Positions 1 to 8,698 are shown, numbered from the stretch's first letter. The stretch: 64,000 nt of DNA from Phytomonospora sp040655735 (GCF_040655735.1 NZ_JBFAKK010000008.1:248001-312000), one strand, 5' to 3'. Program-made: numbers and translations. Notes: generated from the sequence alone by a model not told the origin.

Positions 1-632
1 ACGCGGTGCTGAAGCCGCTCGCCGACGTCGAAGGCGATGTGCTCTTCCTGCACAATTGGGCGGCCGGCGCGCGGCCGCTGGGGGCGGTGATCGGCCATGA
101 GCGGGTGCTGCTCGGTTTCCCCACGGCCGCCGGCACCATGGACGGCGACGTGGTCCGCTACCGCGGGTCCGACTTCTTGACCCGGCGGGTGGCGATGCCG
201 ATCGGTGAGCCCGACGGCCGCACCACCGCCCGGCTGGAGCGGATCGTGGAGACGTTCCGCGCCGCCGGGATCAGGGCCCGGGCCGAACCGCGCGTGGACG
301 CCTGGCTCAAGACGCACGCTGCCTTCGAGGTCCCCCTCGGGCAGGCGGTGCGCGCGGCGGGTGGGCCGGTGGCGCTGGCCGACGATCCCGGGGCGGTCCG
401 CGGGATGCTCCACCTCATGCGGCGAAACCTCGCCGCGATGGCGACGCCCCCGGTGCCTCGCGCGTTCGGCGCCTTGCGGACGCTGCCGCAGGGTCTGCTC
501 GTGCCGGTCCTGCGGCGTTTCCTGAAGAGCCCGGCGGCCGTGCACAGCGGGCTCAGCAATCCCTCGCCCGCCGCGGTGGCGGAACTCCGGAAGTTGGCCG
601 AACAGCTCGGCGGCCCTGCGGGAGCCCGCTGA
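1..632 (+). CDS. Ketopantoate reductase family protein, C-terminal part (5'-truncated by window edge)
   Basis: The frame is open from the first bases, so the gene starts upstream of the window and its N-terminal Rossmann NADP-binding domain is not visible. The visible ~208 residues match the second half of ApbA/PanE proteins: an NNxxG-like segment (HNWAAG) and a VLLGFP stretch early, then AWLKTHAAFEVPLG, the helical-domain signature, around residue 105. Family members reduce ketopantoate to pantoate, but many actinobacterial paralogues have unknown substrates, so only the family is called. It is followed by a convergent small gene. Confidence 0.75.
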   Translation, partial: AVLKPLADVEGDVLFLHNWAAGARPLGAVIGHERVLLGFPTAAGTMDGDVVRYRGSDFLTRRVAMPIGEPDGRTTARLERIVETFRAAGIRARAEPRVDAWLKTHAAFEVPLGQAVRAAGGPVALADDPGAVRGMLHLMRRNLAAMATPPVPRAFGALRTLPQGLLVPVLRRFLKSPAAVHSGLSNPSPAAVAELRKLAEQLGGPAGAR

Positions 633-640
633 CGCGGCGG

Positions 641-829
641 CTAGTTGTCGAGGGTCGAGCGCGGGTTTCCCGGTTCCTCGGGGTTGTCGCGCTCGGGGTC
701 GAGGTAGCCGGGAAGCTCCTCGTCGGGCAGCTCCTCGGAGCGTTCCTGCCTGGCGAAGGTCTCCTCGTCGGGCCCGGTGGTCGGGTCGTCGGGATCGTGC
801 GGGTCTCGTTCCGGCATGGCGATGCTCAT
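641..829 (-). CDS. Small acidic, probably disordered protein
   Basis: This 62-residue reading frame is dominated by Asp, Glu and Pro, has no Cys and no hydrophobic segment, and should be disordered and cytosolic. A GGAGGA sequence lies immediately before the ATG used here, and 13 nt before a second ATG at 816, so the start is uncertain. It is convergent with the gene to its left and divergent from the baeRF-like gene to its right. I do not recognise a family. The clear acidic composition in a high-GC genome supports a real gene rather than a shadow frame. Confidence 0.5.
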   Translation of the reverse strand: MSIAMPERDPHDPDDPTTGPDEETFARQERSEELPDEELPGYLDPERDNPEEPGNPRSTLDN

Positions 830-945
830 GTCCTCCACGCTAGATGCGCCTGACCCGGCGCAGGCGCGTTTTGGCTGCTTACGGATAAGTCGGGCGTGAG
901 ATGGGTACGCCATCGGGAGCGGACCGCACCGATGGAGGGATCATC

Positions 946-2031
946 ATGGATCTGGCATTCCTGCGCCCCATGTACGAGCGCACCGGCCCGTGGACCTCGG
1001 TCTATCTCGACGCGTCCCGGGACACCCATGACGCGGCCAAGGTGATCGACCTGCGCTGGAGCGCGCTGCGCGACCATCTCGCCGGGGCCTGCGACCGCGA
1101 CGTCGAGGCCATCGCCGCCGCCGTCCTCGCCGACCGCGACCCGGGGCGCCACGGTCTGGCCCTGTTCGCCAACGGCGGCGAGGTCGTCGTCCGAGAGGAA
1201 CTGCCGACCCCGCCCACCCATGACCAGGCCTCGCACAGCCTGCTGCCCTACGCGATGCCGCTAGCGGTCGCCCACGGCGAGGAGGTTCCCTGGATCCGGG
1301 TCGTCGTCGACCGCACCGGCGCCTCCATCACCGAGGTGACCGGCGGGGCGACCGCGCGCACCTCCACCGTCGAGGGCGGCGAGACCTTCGGGCTCACCAA
1401 GTCCAAGCCGGGCGGCTGGTCGGCTCCCCGCTACCAGCGCGCGGCGGAGGAGGCCTGGGACCGCAACGCCGGCGACGTCGCCAAGGCCGTCACCCAGCTC
1501 GTCAAGCGCACCGGGGCGGAGATCGTCATCCTCGCCGGGGACGTGCGCGCACGCGGCGCCTGCAAGGAGAACCTGCCGGCGGCGATCCTCGACCGCGTTG
1601 TCGAGACCGACGCCGGCTCGCGCGCCTCCACCGACACGCACGCGCTCGACCAGGCCGCCGAGGTGGCGATCGCCGAGCACATCGCCGCGCGGCACGTCGC
1701 CATCACCGACCGCTTCCGGCAGGACAGCGGCCGCAACGCCGTCACCGGTCTCGACGACGTCGTCCGCGCGCTGGCCGAGGCCAAAGTCGACACCCTGCTG
1801 CTGGAGAACGACCCCTCCTCCAACGACCACGTGTGGATAGGCGAGGCGCCCTCTCAGATCGCCGTGAGCGAGGAGGAGTCGCGCGCCCAGGGCGTGGAGT
1901 CCCCCGAGCGCGTTCGCGCCGACAGCGCGATCCTGCGCACCCTGGCGATGACCGACGCCTCACTGCTCACCGTCGAGAGCGGCGACGTGGCCATGTCCGA
2001 CGGGATCGGCGCGCTGCTGCGGTACCGCTAG
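946..2031 (+). CDS. baeRF-type (bacterial eRF1-like, Rv2629-related) protein
   Basis: This 361-residue protein resembles the actinobacterial Rv2629-like family, which carries an archaeo-eukaryotic release-factor-1-like (baeRF/Vms1) fold. The N-terminus has the characteristic FLRPMYERTGPWTSVYLD segment. The middle holds a strand-rich region with RVVVDRTGAS, and the C-terminal third holds an LLLENDP segment like the eL30-type domain of release factors. The start at 946 has GGAGGG about 6 nt upstream; an upstream in-frame ATG at 901 has no such site. Relatives are linked to ribosome rescue or dormancy; the exact role here is inferred from family only. A strong terminator follows at 2046. Confidence 0.7.
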   Translation: MDLAFLRPMYERTGPWTSVYLDASRDTHDAAKVIDLRWSALRDHLAGACDRDVEAIAAAVLADRDPGRHGLALFANGGEVVVREELPTPPTHDQASHSLLPYAMPLAVAHGEEVPWIRVVVDRTGASITEVTGGATARTSTVEGGETFGLTKSKPGGWSAPRYQRAAEEAWDRNAGDVAKAVTQLVKRTGAEIVILAGDVRARGACKENLPAAILDRVVETDAGSRASTDTHALDQAAEVAIAEHIAARHVAITDRFRQDSGRNAVTGLDDVVRALAEAKVDTLLLENDPSSNDHVWIGEAPSQIAVSEEESRAQGVESPERVRADSAILRTLAMTDASLLTVESGDVAMSDGIGALLRYR

Positions 2032-2045
2032 ACCCACGCATGGAA

Positions 2046-2075
2046 AACGGCCCGCCGGAGATCCGGCGGGCCGTT
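2046..2075. terminator. Bidirectional rho-independent terminator
   Basis: A 14-bp perfect stem (2046-2059 with 2062-2075) has a TTCTT tail on the plus side and AA-rich sequence on the other side. It lies between the convergent baeRF-like gene and the small gene ending at 2087. Confidence 0.85.
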
Positions 2076-2086
2076 CTTACGCCTGA

Positions 2087-2293
2087 TCACTCGACGTCGA
2101 CCAGCTTCGGGTCGAACAGCCGGTTCTTACCCCCCGAGCCGCCGTTGCGTCCTCGCCCGGTCTCACAGATGCCGGGTACGCACTCGTGCGGCTGCCGGAC
2201 CTCGTCGGCCGGCAGATAGCGGCCGAGCACCTCCTTCGGGTCGGCGTAGCCGCTGCCGAAGGCCTCGATGTGGTCCACGAAATGCCGTTCCAT
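2087..2293 (-). CDS. Small hypothetical protein with a Cys-X4-Cys, Gly-rich tail
   Basis: The 68-residue frame starts with ATG at 2293, with GAGGGG 8 nt upstream on its strand. The N-terminal half is acidic and helical (MERHFVDHIEAFGSGY, then DPKEVLGRYLP). The C-terminal half holds HECVPGICETGRGRNGG and ends in a charged tail. No family is recognised. A peptide precursor is possible because of the leader-like half and short Cys/Gly tail, but no modifying enzyme is nearby. It sits between two clear terminators, so it is transcribed alone. Confidence 0.55.
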   Translation of the reverse strand: MERHFVDHIEAFGSGYADPKEVLGRYLPADEVRQPHECVPGICETGRGRNGGSGGKNRLFDPKLVDVE

Positions 2294-2401
2294 CAACAAC
2301 ACCCCTCTCATCGACATGAGAAGTTTTCCCGTTTTGTGGAGCCGTGAAACACGGAGGGTAATCGTATGACTTCTTTTCATGTTGTTGGGGCGCAAGGAAA
2401 A

Positions 2402-2431
2402 ACCGGGCGACGGGAAGTCCCGTCACCCGGT
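2402..2431 (-). terminator. katE terminator
   Basis: A 14-bp stem with one mismatch (2402-2415 with 2418-2431) is followed on the minus strand by a run of five T. It lies just after the catalase stop codon at 2446. Confidence 0.85.
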
Positions 2432-2445
2432 CCAGGCACGCCTGG

Positions 2446-4533
2446 TCAGGCCGCGATGCCGTCCACATTGCGGTCGAAGTGGCGGTGCGCGCCGATCGCC
2501 GCGGTGAACCCGCCGCTGAACTCCTCGCCGACCGCCCCGCCGCCGTCGTGGACCAGCACGCCCGGCGCGTCGTCGGGCAGGCCCGCCTTGGCCAGCAGCG
2601 CCGCGCCCTCACCGGCGGCCGCGATCGGCTTGGCGTGCTTGTACGCCTCGGCCACGAAGTGGACGGTGTACCCGTCGGCGCTCAGCGCGTCGGCGGAGTC
2701 CTTCCCGGCGGGCACCGCCACCGCGTCGTAGAGGACCGAGGCCATCGTGGTGATCGCCCGGTCCACCGCCAGCTCCCCGCCGGAGGCGGTCCGCACCGAG
2801 CCGTCCGCGGGGGCCAGCACCTCGGGGATGGCGCCCTGCGCCTTCAGCGCCTCGACCAGGCTGGTGGCGCTGTCACCGTCGACCCCGTCGGCGACCAGGA
2901 CCGCGATCTTGCGCGTCGCGATCCCGTCCCCGGGAAACGCCGTCTGCGACAAGAAGTCCGAGCGGCGCCCGTGGTTGCTGCCCTGCTCGCCCGGCGCCTC
3001 GACCCCGACACCGGCCGCCACCTGCGCGGCGAGCTCGTGGTCGACGTGGTTGATCAGCTCGACCACCCGCTGCCGGATCTCCAGGTCGGTGACCTTGCCC
3101 AGCTCGAAGCGGTAAGCGGCCACGATGTGCTTCTTCTCCCAGTCGCTCATGCTGTTCCAGAACAGCGTCGCCTGCGAGAAGTGGTCGGAGAAGGTCGGGC
3201 TGCGGCGCCGGACCTTCGGCCCCTCGACGGGCTCGGGGAAGTGCACGAAGGCGCCCGGGACCGCGCCCGGCACGACCGGGCAGCCTCCGCCGATGGTGTT
3301 GGGGTGGTAGTTGGCCGTCCCGGTGCGGATCGCGTGCTGCCCGAAGCCGTCCTGCTGGTGGTTGGTGACCGGCGCGACGGGCTGGTTGATCGGGATCTGC
3401 GCGAAGTTCGGCCCGCCCAGGCGGGTGAGCTGCGTGTCGAGGTAGGAGAAGACCCGCGCCTGCATCATCGGGTCGTCGCTGAAGTCGATGCCCGGCACGA
3501 CGTTGCCGACGCCGAAGGCGACCTGCTCGGTCTCGGCGAAGAAGTTGTCGGGATTGCGGTCGAGCACCAGCCGCCCCACCGGTGTCACCGGCACCTCGTC
3601 CTGCGGGACCAGTTTGGTCGCGTCGAGGACGTCGACCTCGCCGTACAGCTCCTTCTCGCCGAGGAACTGAATCCCCAGCTCCCATTCGGGAAACTCGCCG
3701 GCCTCGATGGCGTCCCACAGGTCGCGGCGGTTGAAGTCGGGGTCCTTCCCGCCGATCTTTTGCGCCTCGTCCCACACCAGCGAGTGCGTGCCGAGCTTGG
3801 GCGTCCAGTGGAACTTCACGAAGGTCGACCGGCCCCCGGCGTCGACCAGGCGGAAGGTGTGCACGCCGAAGCCCTGCATCGTGCGGTAGCTGCGCGGGAT
3901 CGCCCGGTCCGACATCAGCCAGATGATGTGGTGCATCGTCTCCGGCTGGAGGGACACGAAGTCCCAGAACGTGTCGTGGGCCGAGGCGGCCGTCGGGATC
4001 TCGTTGCCGATCTCGGGCTTGAGGGCGTGCACGAGGTCGGGGAACTTGATGCCGTCCTGGATGAAGAAGACCGGCATGTTGTTGCCGACAAGGTCGAAGT
4101 TTCCCGCGCGGGTGTACATCTTCACCGCGAAGCCGCGCACGTCGCGGGGCGTGTCGGAGGAGCCGCGCCCGCCCTGGACGGTCGAGAAGCGCACGAACAC
4201 CGGCGTGCGCGCGGAAGGGTCGGTGAGGAAGTCGGCGCAGGTGTAGCGCTCCAGCGACTCGTAGACCTCGAAGTAGCCGTGCGCCCCGGCGCCCCGCGCG
4301 TGCACGACCCGCTCGGGGATGCGCTCGTGGTCGAAGCGGGTGATCTTCTCCCGCAGGTGGAAGTCCTCCAGCAGGGTCGGCCCGCGTTCGCCGGCCCGCA
4401 GCGAGTTGTCGGTGTCCTCGACGCGGACACCCTGGTCGGTGGTGAGGTTTCCCTGGAGCGGGTCGGTCCTCACCGCGTCGAGCTGCTCGTCCTTCGTGGT
4501 TCGCTCTGGTGGGCGCGATGCGTCGGCGGTCAT
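2446..4533 (-). CDS. katE: Large-subunit (HPII-type) monofunctional catalase
   Basis: The 695-residue length and two-part structure identify a clade 2 catalase that dismutates hydrogen peroxide in the cytosol. Residues 1 to ~500 are the haem catalase core: catalytic His at ~78 in VVHARGAGAHG, distal Asn at ~151 in VGNNMPVFF, and the proximal R-x-x-x-Y in ARVFSYLDTQ near 360. From ~540 there is a DJ-1/PfpI-like flavodoxin-fold domain beginning RKIAVLVADGVDG. The ATG at 4533 has GGGAGG 7 nt upstream. It is followed by its own terminator. The DUF5709 gene upstream on the same strand may belong to the same stress response; that is inference. Confidence 0.96.
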   Translation of the reverse strand: MTADASRPPERTTKDEQLDAVRTDPLQGNLTTDQGVRVEDTDNSLRAGERGPTLLEDFHLREKITRFDHERIPERVVHARGAGAHGYFEVYESLERYTCADFLTDPSARTPVFVRFSTVQGGRGSSDTPRDVRGFAVKMYTRAGNFDLVGNNMPVFFIQDGIKFPDLVHALKPEIGNEIPTAASAHDTFWDFVSLQPETMHHIIWLMSDRAIPRSYRTMQGFGVHTFRLVDAGGRSTFVKFHWTPKLGTHSLVWDEAQKIGGKDPDFNRRDLWDAIEAGEFPEWELGIQFLGEKELYGEVDVLDATKLVPQDEVPVTPVGRLVLDRNPDNFFAETEQVAFGVGNVVPGIDFSDDPMMQARVFSYLDTQLTRLGGPNFAQIPINQPVAPVTNHQQDGFGQHAIRTGTANYHPNTIGGGCPVVPGAVPGAFVHFPEPVEGPKVRRRSPTFSDHFSQATLFWNSMSDWEKKHIVAAYRFELGKVTDLEIRQRVVELINHVDHELAAQVAAGVGVEAPGEQGSNHGRRSDFLSQTAFPGDGIATRKIAVLVADGVDGDSATSLVEALKAQGAIPEVLAPADGSVRTASGGELAVDRAITTMASVLYDAVAVPAGKDSADALSADGYTVHFVAEAYKHAKPIAAAGEGAALLAKAGLPDDAPGVLVHDGGGAVGEEFSGGFTAAIGAHRHFDRNVDGIAA

Positions 4534-4621
4534 GTTCCAGCCTCCCGGCAGTTGGCGGTCTGCCCGGTAGATACCAGTGCGGACGAAGCGCCAAACCCCG
4601 GAGGAGAGGAACTTTTCGGAC

Positions 4622-5059
4622 CTATCGGCCGCTGAACTCGGTCCCGTAGTAGGCGTCCTCGACCGCCTCGGCCGGGACGTCCTCGCCGTCGGCGGGCTCG
4701 ATGAGCAGCTGATCCTCGGTCACCGTGTGCATCGCCGCCTGCTCCGGACCGGCCGTCGGGTCGGCGCCGGCCTCGAAGGCCGTCATGCCGCGATCGCCCA
4801 TCAGGACGGCCGAGGTCGGCCCCACCGTGGTCTCCTCGGCCGGGCGCGGCCCGTCGCCCCGCTCCTGCATCAGGTGGAAGTCGACGCGCTCGCCGTCGCG
4901 GGCCTCCTCGGGAGTGGTGCCGAAGCGGTCGGCCTCCCGGTAGTCGTCCTGGAGCAGGATCTCGTCCTCCAGTCGCTGGTCGGGCTCCTCGACGAGATCA
5001 CCGTCGTCGACGAAGCCGTAGGGGGCGTTGTCGGTGGCGTCGAACGACTGGCTGGACAT
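4622..5059 (-). CDS. DUF5709 family protein
   Basis: This 145-residue acidic protein matches the actinobacterial DUF5709 pattern as I recall it: a region around FGTTPEEARDGERVDFHLMQE in the middle and an EQAAMHTV segment near residue 108. No transmembrane segment or Cys is present. The function of the family is unknown. It lies directly upstream of katE on the same strand with an ~88-bp gap, so co-transcription is possible but not shown. Confidence 0.7.
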   Translation of the reverse strand: MSSQSFDATDNAPYGFVDDGDLVEEPDQRLEDEILLQDDYREADRFGTTPEEARDGERVDFHLMQERGDGPRPAEETTVGPTSAVLMGDRGMTAFEAGADPTAGPEQAAMHTVTEDQLLIEPADGEDVPAEAVEDAYYGTEFSGR

Positions 5060-5174
5060 GAGCGCTCACTCCCTCGGGGGTACTCCTGGTCTAGATCAAC
5101 ACCAATACCCGTTTCGCCCCCGCTCATGCCTGTACGGCGCAGGGCTCCCCCTTTCAGGGAAGCCCCGCCGCGTG

Positions 5175-6377
5175 TCAGGCGCGCTTGCCGTAGGTCAGGC
5201 GACGCAGGACCAGTTCGCCGGGACCGGCCATGCCGCGCCGGTCGAGCATCCGGGCGCCGACGACCGTCGCCAGCCAGACCGCGACCGCGATGACCAGGCC
5301 GGTGAGCGTGGGACTGCCGAAGCGGTCGCCGAGGTCGAGCGTGAACGGCAGCAGCAGCACGAGCCACGCCACCGACTGGAAGAGGTATCCCGACAGCGAG
5401 CGCCGCCCGAGCGCGGCGAGCGCGCCGGCGACCGGGCCGGGCCGGGTCAGGTGCATGGCGACGAGCCCGAAGACGGCGACGTAGCCGGGGCCGGCGAACA
5501 TGCCGCTCGCGCCGTGGAGCATCAGCATCAGGCCGGCGGTCGACGCGTCGACGTGCGCCCAGCCCGCGCTCAGGAGGGCGGCGGGCAGGCCCCCGGCGAC
5601 GGCGATGCCGAGTCCGGCGACGGCGGTCCAGACGAGCAGTTTCTTGTGGCGGGCGGGTTCTTCGAGGACGCGGCGGCGGGCGGCCCACATGCCCAGCCAG
5701 GCGATGACGATGAACGGCACGACGGTGAGGGTGTGCGTCGGCCATTCGGCGAGCCGGTCGAGCATGGACTGGAAGTAGTTCGTCGCGGCGAGCGAGTCGA
5801 CGTGGGCGGCGGGCATGGCGGCGGGGGCCTCCTGGCCGCCGCCGAGCATCCCGGCCAGCACGACGGCCCCGAGGACCACGACCTCGACGGCCGAGATCGC
5901 CCAGATGACCAGCGCGACGCGGTGGAACCTGTCGCCCCGGCGCAGCAGCACGAGGGTCATGACGACGCCGACGATGCCGTAGGCGGCGAGGAAGTCGCCG
6001 TAGTAGAGCAGGGCGGCGTGGGCGAAGCCGAGGGCGACGAGCCAGAGGTTGCGGCGCAGCAGGATTGACCGGACCTGCTTGTGGGTGGCGCCGGAGGCGT
6101 CCTGGCGGCGGGCGAGCTGGACGAGTCCGTAGCCGAACATGACCGCGAAGACCGGGTAGCCGCGGGCGTGGACGAGCTCGTAGAGCAGGAAGTTCAGGCC
6201 CCGGTCGGCGCCTTCGGGTGTGGTGTCGAGGCCGGGTTCACCGGCGAAGACCACGCCGGCGACGTTGGCCAGCGCGATGAGGAGCAGCATCGCGCCCCGG
6301 GCCAGGTCGGGGGCGAGGGCGCGTTCGGCGCGCCGGACCGGTCCTCTCGTCGTTCGTGCGGCGGTATCGGTGCTCAT
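5175..6377 (-). CDS. DUF418 family polytopic membrane protein
   Basis: The 400-residue protein has about ten hydrophobic segments and the DUF418 layout: an N-terminal RAERALAPDLARG before the first membrane helix, a region around HARGYPVFAVMFGYG near residue 75, and a conserved C-terminal half with RRSLSGYLFQS. The family (YeiB-like) is thought to be a membrane transporter or acyltransferase relative, with no settled role. The ATG at 6377 has GGGAGAA 6 nt upstream. It diverges from a TetR regulator at 6488 across a 110-bp region with an inverted repeat, so it is probably that regulator's target. Confidence 0.85.
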   Translation of the reverse strand: MSTDTAARTTRGPVRRAERALAPDLARGAMLLLIALANVAGVVFAGEPGLDTTPEGADRGLNFLLYELVHARGYPVFAVMFGYGLVQLARRQDASGATHKQVRSILLRRNLWLVALGFAHAALLYYGDFLAAYGIVGVVMTLVLLRRGDRFHRVALVIWAISAVEVVVLGAVVLAGMLGGGQEAPAAMPAAHVDSLAATNYFQSMLDRLAEWPTHTLTVVPFIVIAWLGMWAARRRVLEEPARHKKLLVWTAVAGLGIAVAGGLPAALLSAGWAHVDASTAGLMLMLHGASGMFAGPGYVAVFGLVAMHLTRPGPVAGALAALGRRSLSGYLFQSVAWLVLLLPFTLDLGDRFGSPTLTGLVIAVAVWLATVVGARMLDRRGMAGPGELVLRRLTYGKRA

Positions 6378-6401
6378 GAGCGGTTCTCCCCGGGAGCGGT
6401 C

Positions 6402-6438
6402 ATTAGTTTCTCAGGCAAAGTATCACAGACAAACTAAT
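6402..6438. promoter_or_regulatory. Putative TetR operator between DUF418 and tetR genes
   Basis: Perfect inverted arms ATTAGTTT (6402-6409) and AAACTAAT (6431-6438) are separated by 21 bp. On the minus strand the same stretch also shows two similar octamers (TTTGTCTG and TTTGCCTG) 14 bp apart. The position between two divergent starts fits autoregulation by the TetR protein. Confidence 0.5.
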
Positions 6439-6487
6439 GAGGTCTGGCATGATGGGGGCGGATGCGACGGGGGCGAGCGAGGGAGCC

Positions 6488-7246
6488 ATGACCAGCGAGG
6501 ACTTCGTTCCGGCGCCGCTGCGCCGGCTGTGGGGCAGGTCGGAGGCCTCACGGCTGGGCAGGCCGGCGGCCCTCGACGTCACCCGGATCGTCGCCGCGGC
6601 CGTGGAGCTCGCCGACCGCGACGGCCTTGAAGGCGTCACCCTCCCGAAGGTCGCGGCGACCCTCGGGGTGACCGGCATGTCGCTCTACCGGCACGTCGGG
6701 TCGAAGGACGAACTGCTGACCCTCATGGCCGACTTCGGCGTCGGTGCTCCGCCTGAAGGGCTCGACGCTCTCGGCTGGCGCGAGGGTCTGCTCGCGTGGG
6801 CGGTGGCCCAGCGCGCCATGTTCCGTCGGCGGCCGTGGCTCACGCGCGTGCCCGCCTCCGGGCCCCCGTCGGGCCCAGGGCAGATCGCGTGGATGGAGTC
6901 GGCGCTGGCGATCATGGCCGGCACGAGCCTCGACTGGGCGCACAAGGTCGGCGTCCTGTCGCTGATCAGCGGGTACGTCGTCCACTCGGTGCGGCAGTCG
7001 AGCGACCTCGCCGCCGGCCGTGCCGAGGGGCAAGGGCAGGCCGACGCCGAACGCGACTACGGTCGCGCGCTCGTCCGGCTGGTGGAGCCCGAGCGTTTCC
7101 CGCAGACCGCGCGCCTGTTCGCGTCGACGCTGTTCGAGGCGCCGCCGTCGGACACGCCCGACGCCGCGGTCGAGGACAAGGACTTCTTCCTGGGGCTGGA
7201 GGTCATCCTCGACGGGGTGGCGGTGAGGGTGGGGCGGGAAGGGTGA
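6488..7246 (+). CDS. TetR/AcrR family transcriptional regulator
   Basis: The 252-residue protein has an N-terminal helix-turn-helix at about residues 35-75, with GVTLPKVAATLGVTGMSLYRHVGSKDELL. The start at 6488 is preferred over upstream in-frame ATGs because it aligns with its paralogue at 36097 (both begin MT, then LRRLW and LGRPA). The C-terminal ligand domain is strikingly similar to that paralogue, sharing SGPPSGP, ERDYGRAL and LVEPERFP. It probably represses itself and the divergent DUF418 membrane gene; the ligand is unknown. Confidence 0.9.
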   Translation: MTSEDFVPAPLRRLWGRSEASRLGRPAALDVTRIVAAAVELADRDGLEGVTLPKVAATLGVTGMSLYRHVGSKDELLTLMADFGVGAPPEGLDALGWREGLLAWAVAQRAMFRRRPWLTRVPASGPPSGPGQIAWMESALAIMAGTSLDWAHKVGVLSLISGYVVHSVRQSSDLAAGRAEGQGQADAERDYGRALVRLVEPERFPQTARLFASTLFEAPPSDTPDAAVEDKDFFLGLEVILDGVAVRVGREG

Positions 7247-7382
7247 GAGGGGCCGGCGGCGCCTGCAGGTGCGCACCGGAGCACTACTGGTGATCGCCGG
7301 CGGGATCCGTCTGTCAGTCCACGCGTCATCGCGTCAGGGACGTGTCAGGGCCGCGACAGTCGTCCGGGCGAGCCTCTACGAC

Positions 7383-8195
7383 ATGGAGAACACGCAGATC
7401 CCCGCAGCCACTGCGACCACCCGCCGATCCAGCCGTTTCGTCGAGCGCCTGCTCGCCGACCGTCACTCCATCCCGCTGTCCATCGCGCTTCACCTGGTGC
7501 CGGGCGCGCTCATCGTCGCGGTCTATGTGTTCATGGCCGCACCCCTGGTCGACTCGATCGAGTATCCGCCGTTCCTCGCCTGGGCCATCGCCCTGTCGAT
7601 CGTGCTCTTCCCGCTCCAGCTCGGTCTCCTGTGGCTGGGCAAACAGAGCACCGGCAAGTACTCGCTGCGCGGCGCCTTGCGCTACATGGACAAACCGGTG
7701 CCGCGCGGCAAGCTCACCGGCCTGATCATCTTCAGTCTCTTGTGGATGACAGTGGTCTCTCTGGCTCTCCTTCCGCTGGACAACGTCGTCTACGACGCGT
7801 TCTTCAGCTGGATCCAGTACGAAGGCGCCGGGGCCAGTGCGACGACCTACCTCGACGGCTTCTCACGGGAGATGCTGGCGATCACCCTCCTGGTGTGCCT
7901 GCCCTTCACCGGATGGACCCTGCCGCTCATCGAGGAGTACTACTTCCGCGGATTCCTGTTGCCGCGCCTGCCGCAACTGGGCAGGTGGGCGCCGCTGTTC
8001 AGCACGCTCTTCTTCTCGATCTACCACTTCTGGGCGCCCTGGACGGTCCTGTCGAAGCTGGTCTTCCTGTTCCCGGGCATCTGGTTGGCCTGGAAGAAAC
8101 AGGACATCCGCATCTCGATCGGCATGCACCCTGGATCGGCGCTCCTCATGGCGACCTTCGGCACCATCGCCGTCGCTCTCGGCTACATGGGCTGA
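7383..8195 (+). CDS. CPBP family intramembrane metalloprotease
   Basis: The 270-residue membrane protein carries the CPBP (Abi/type II CAAX protease) signature: EEYYFRG at about residue 184, giving the paired Glu and Arg, and the second-motif His at about 215 in FSIYHFWAPW. There are roughly seven hydrophobic helices. The ATG at 7383 has only a weak ribosome binding site, and an in-frame ATG-like alternative lies upstream at 7269. Bacterial members serve in prenyl-type proteolysis, bacteriocin immunity or unknown processes. No bacteriocin gene is adjacent, so its substrate cannot be named. Confidence 0.85.
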   Translation: MENTQIPAATATTRRSSRFVERLLADRHSIPLSIALHLVPGALIVAVYVFMAAPLVDSIEYPPFLAWAIALSIVLFPLQLGLLWLGKQSTGKYSLRGALRYMDKPVPRGKLTGLIIFSLLWMTVVSLALLPLDNVVYDAFFSWIQYEGAGASATTYLDGFSREMLAITLLVCLPFTGWTLPLIEEYYFRGFLLPRLPQLGRWAPLFSTLFFSIYHFWAPWTVLSKLVFLFPGIWLAWKKQDIRISIGMHPGSALLMATFGTIAVALGYMG

Positions 8196-8207
8196 ACACG
8201 CGCGAAA

Positions 8208-8238
8208 GGGGGCGCCGTCCGTAGTGGACGGCGTCCCT
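8208..8238 (+). terminator. Terminator after the CPBP gene
   Basis: An approximately 12-bp G/C-rich stem (8208-8220 with 8226-8238, one G-T pair) with a 5-base loop lies 13 bp past the stop codon. The T tail is poor. Confidence 0.6.
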
Positions 8239-8332
8239 CGTCATCCCCGGACGTAGCCGCAGGAGTCGGTCTCCGTATCGGGTGCGTTGGCGTCGGGTCA
8301 GCTGGAGAGGTCCCGAGCCGGAGGCAACAGAA

Positions 8333-8358
8333 AAGGCCCCCTCGCAAGAGGGGGCCTT
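8333..8358 (-). terminator. Terminator of the tRNA-Glu/tRNA-Asp unit
   Basis: An 11-bp perfect stem with loop GCAA is followed by TTTT on the minus strand, just downstream of tRNA-Asp. This supports joint transcription of both tRNAs from the right. Confidence 0.85.
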
Positions 8359-8366
8359 ATCCAACG

Positions 8367-8440
8367 CGGTCCCGACGGGACTTGAACCCGCGACCTCCGC
8401 CTTGACAGGGCGGCGAGCACTCCAACTGCTCCACGGGACC
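8367..8440 (-). tRNA. tRNA-Asp (GTC)
   Basis: On the minus strand the 74-nt sequence folds into a full cloverleaf: acceptor stem GGTCCCG with CGGGACC, anticodon stem CCGCC/GGCGG with loop CTGTCAA giving anticodon GTC, and a T arm with GGTTCAAGTCC. CCA is not encoded. It follows tRNA-Glu on the same strand with a 36-bp gap. Confidence 0.97.
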
Positions 8441-8476
8441 TCGTGTGCTGCTACATCTTAACCCCGACCGAAGTCG

Positions 8477-8549
8477 TGCCCCCAACGGGATTCGAACCCG
8501 TGCTACCGCCTTGAAAGGGCGGCGTCCTAGGCCACTAGACGATGAGGGC
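8477..8549 (-). tRNA. tRNA-Glu (TTC)
   Basis: The 73-nt minus-strand sequence has acceptor stem GCCCTCA with TGGGGGC, anticodon loop CTTTCAA giving TTC, and T arm GGTTCGAATCC. CCA is not encoded. It lies upstream of tRNA-Asp in one likely transcript. Confidence 0.97.
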
Positions 8550-8698
8550 GCTTCGCCATCCTGACACAGTCGCTGAACAGAGTCAGCTCAGTATCTTTCG
8601 GCGAACTGCCTCCACCCGGTCGCGCCGGAGGCTTCGAAAGCATACGTGAGGCGCGTCCGGGCGCGAAATCCGGGGGGCGTCCTGCGCGTATCCCCTGT

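Noticed and set aside
901..945. An upstream ATG at 901 as the start of the baeRF-like gene
   Set aside because: It lacks a ribosome binding site, while the ATG at 946 has GGAGGG at good spacing and matches the expected N-terminus.
2479..4635. A 700-codon open frame antisense to katE, and similar long antisense frames at 50344-53121 and 29853-32969
   Set aside because: They mirror the G/C third-position bias of the real genes, have Arg/Gly/Val-heavy composition and match no family; the opposite strand has clear motifs.
7383..8195. A bacteriocin-immunity role for the CPBP protein
   Set aside because: No bacteriocin precursor or modification gene lies near it.
8367..8549. An integration site at the tRNA pair
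   Set aside because: No integrase and no repeated tRNA 3' fragment were seen nearby.
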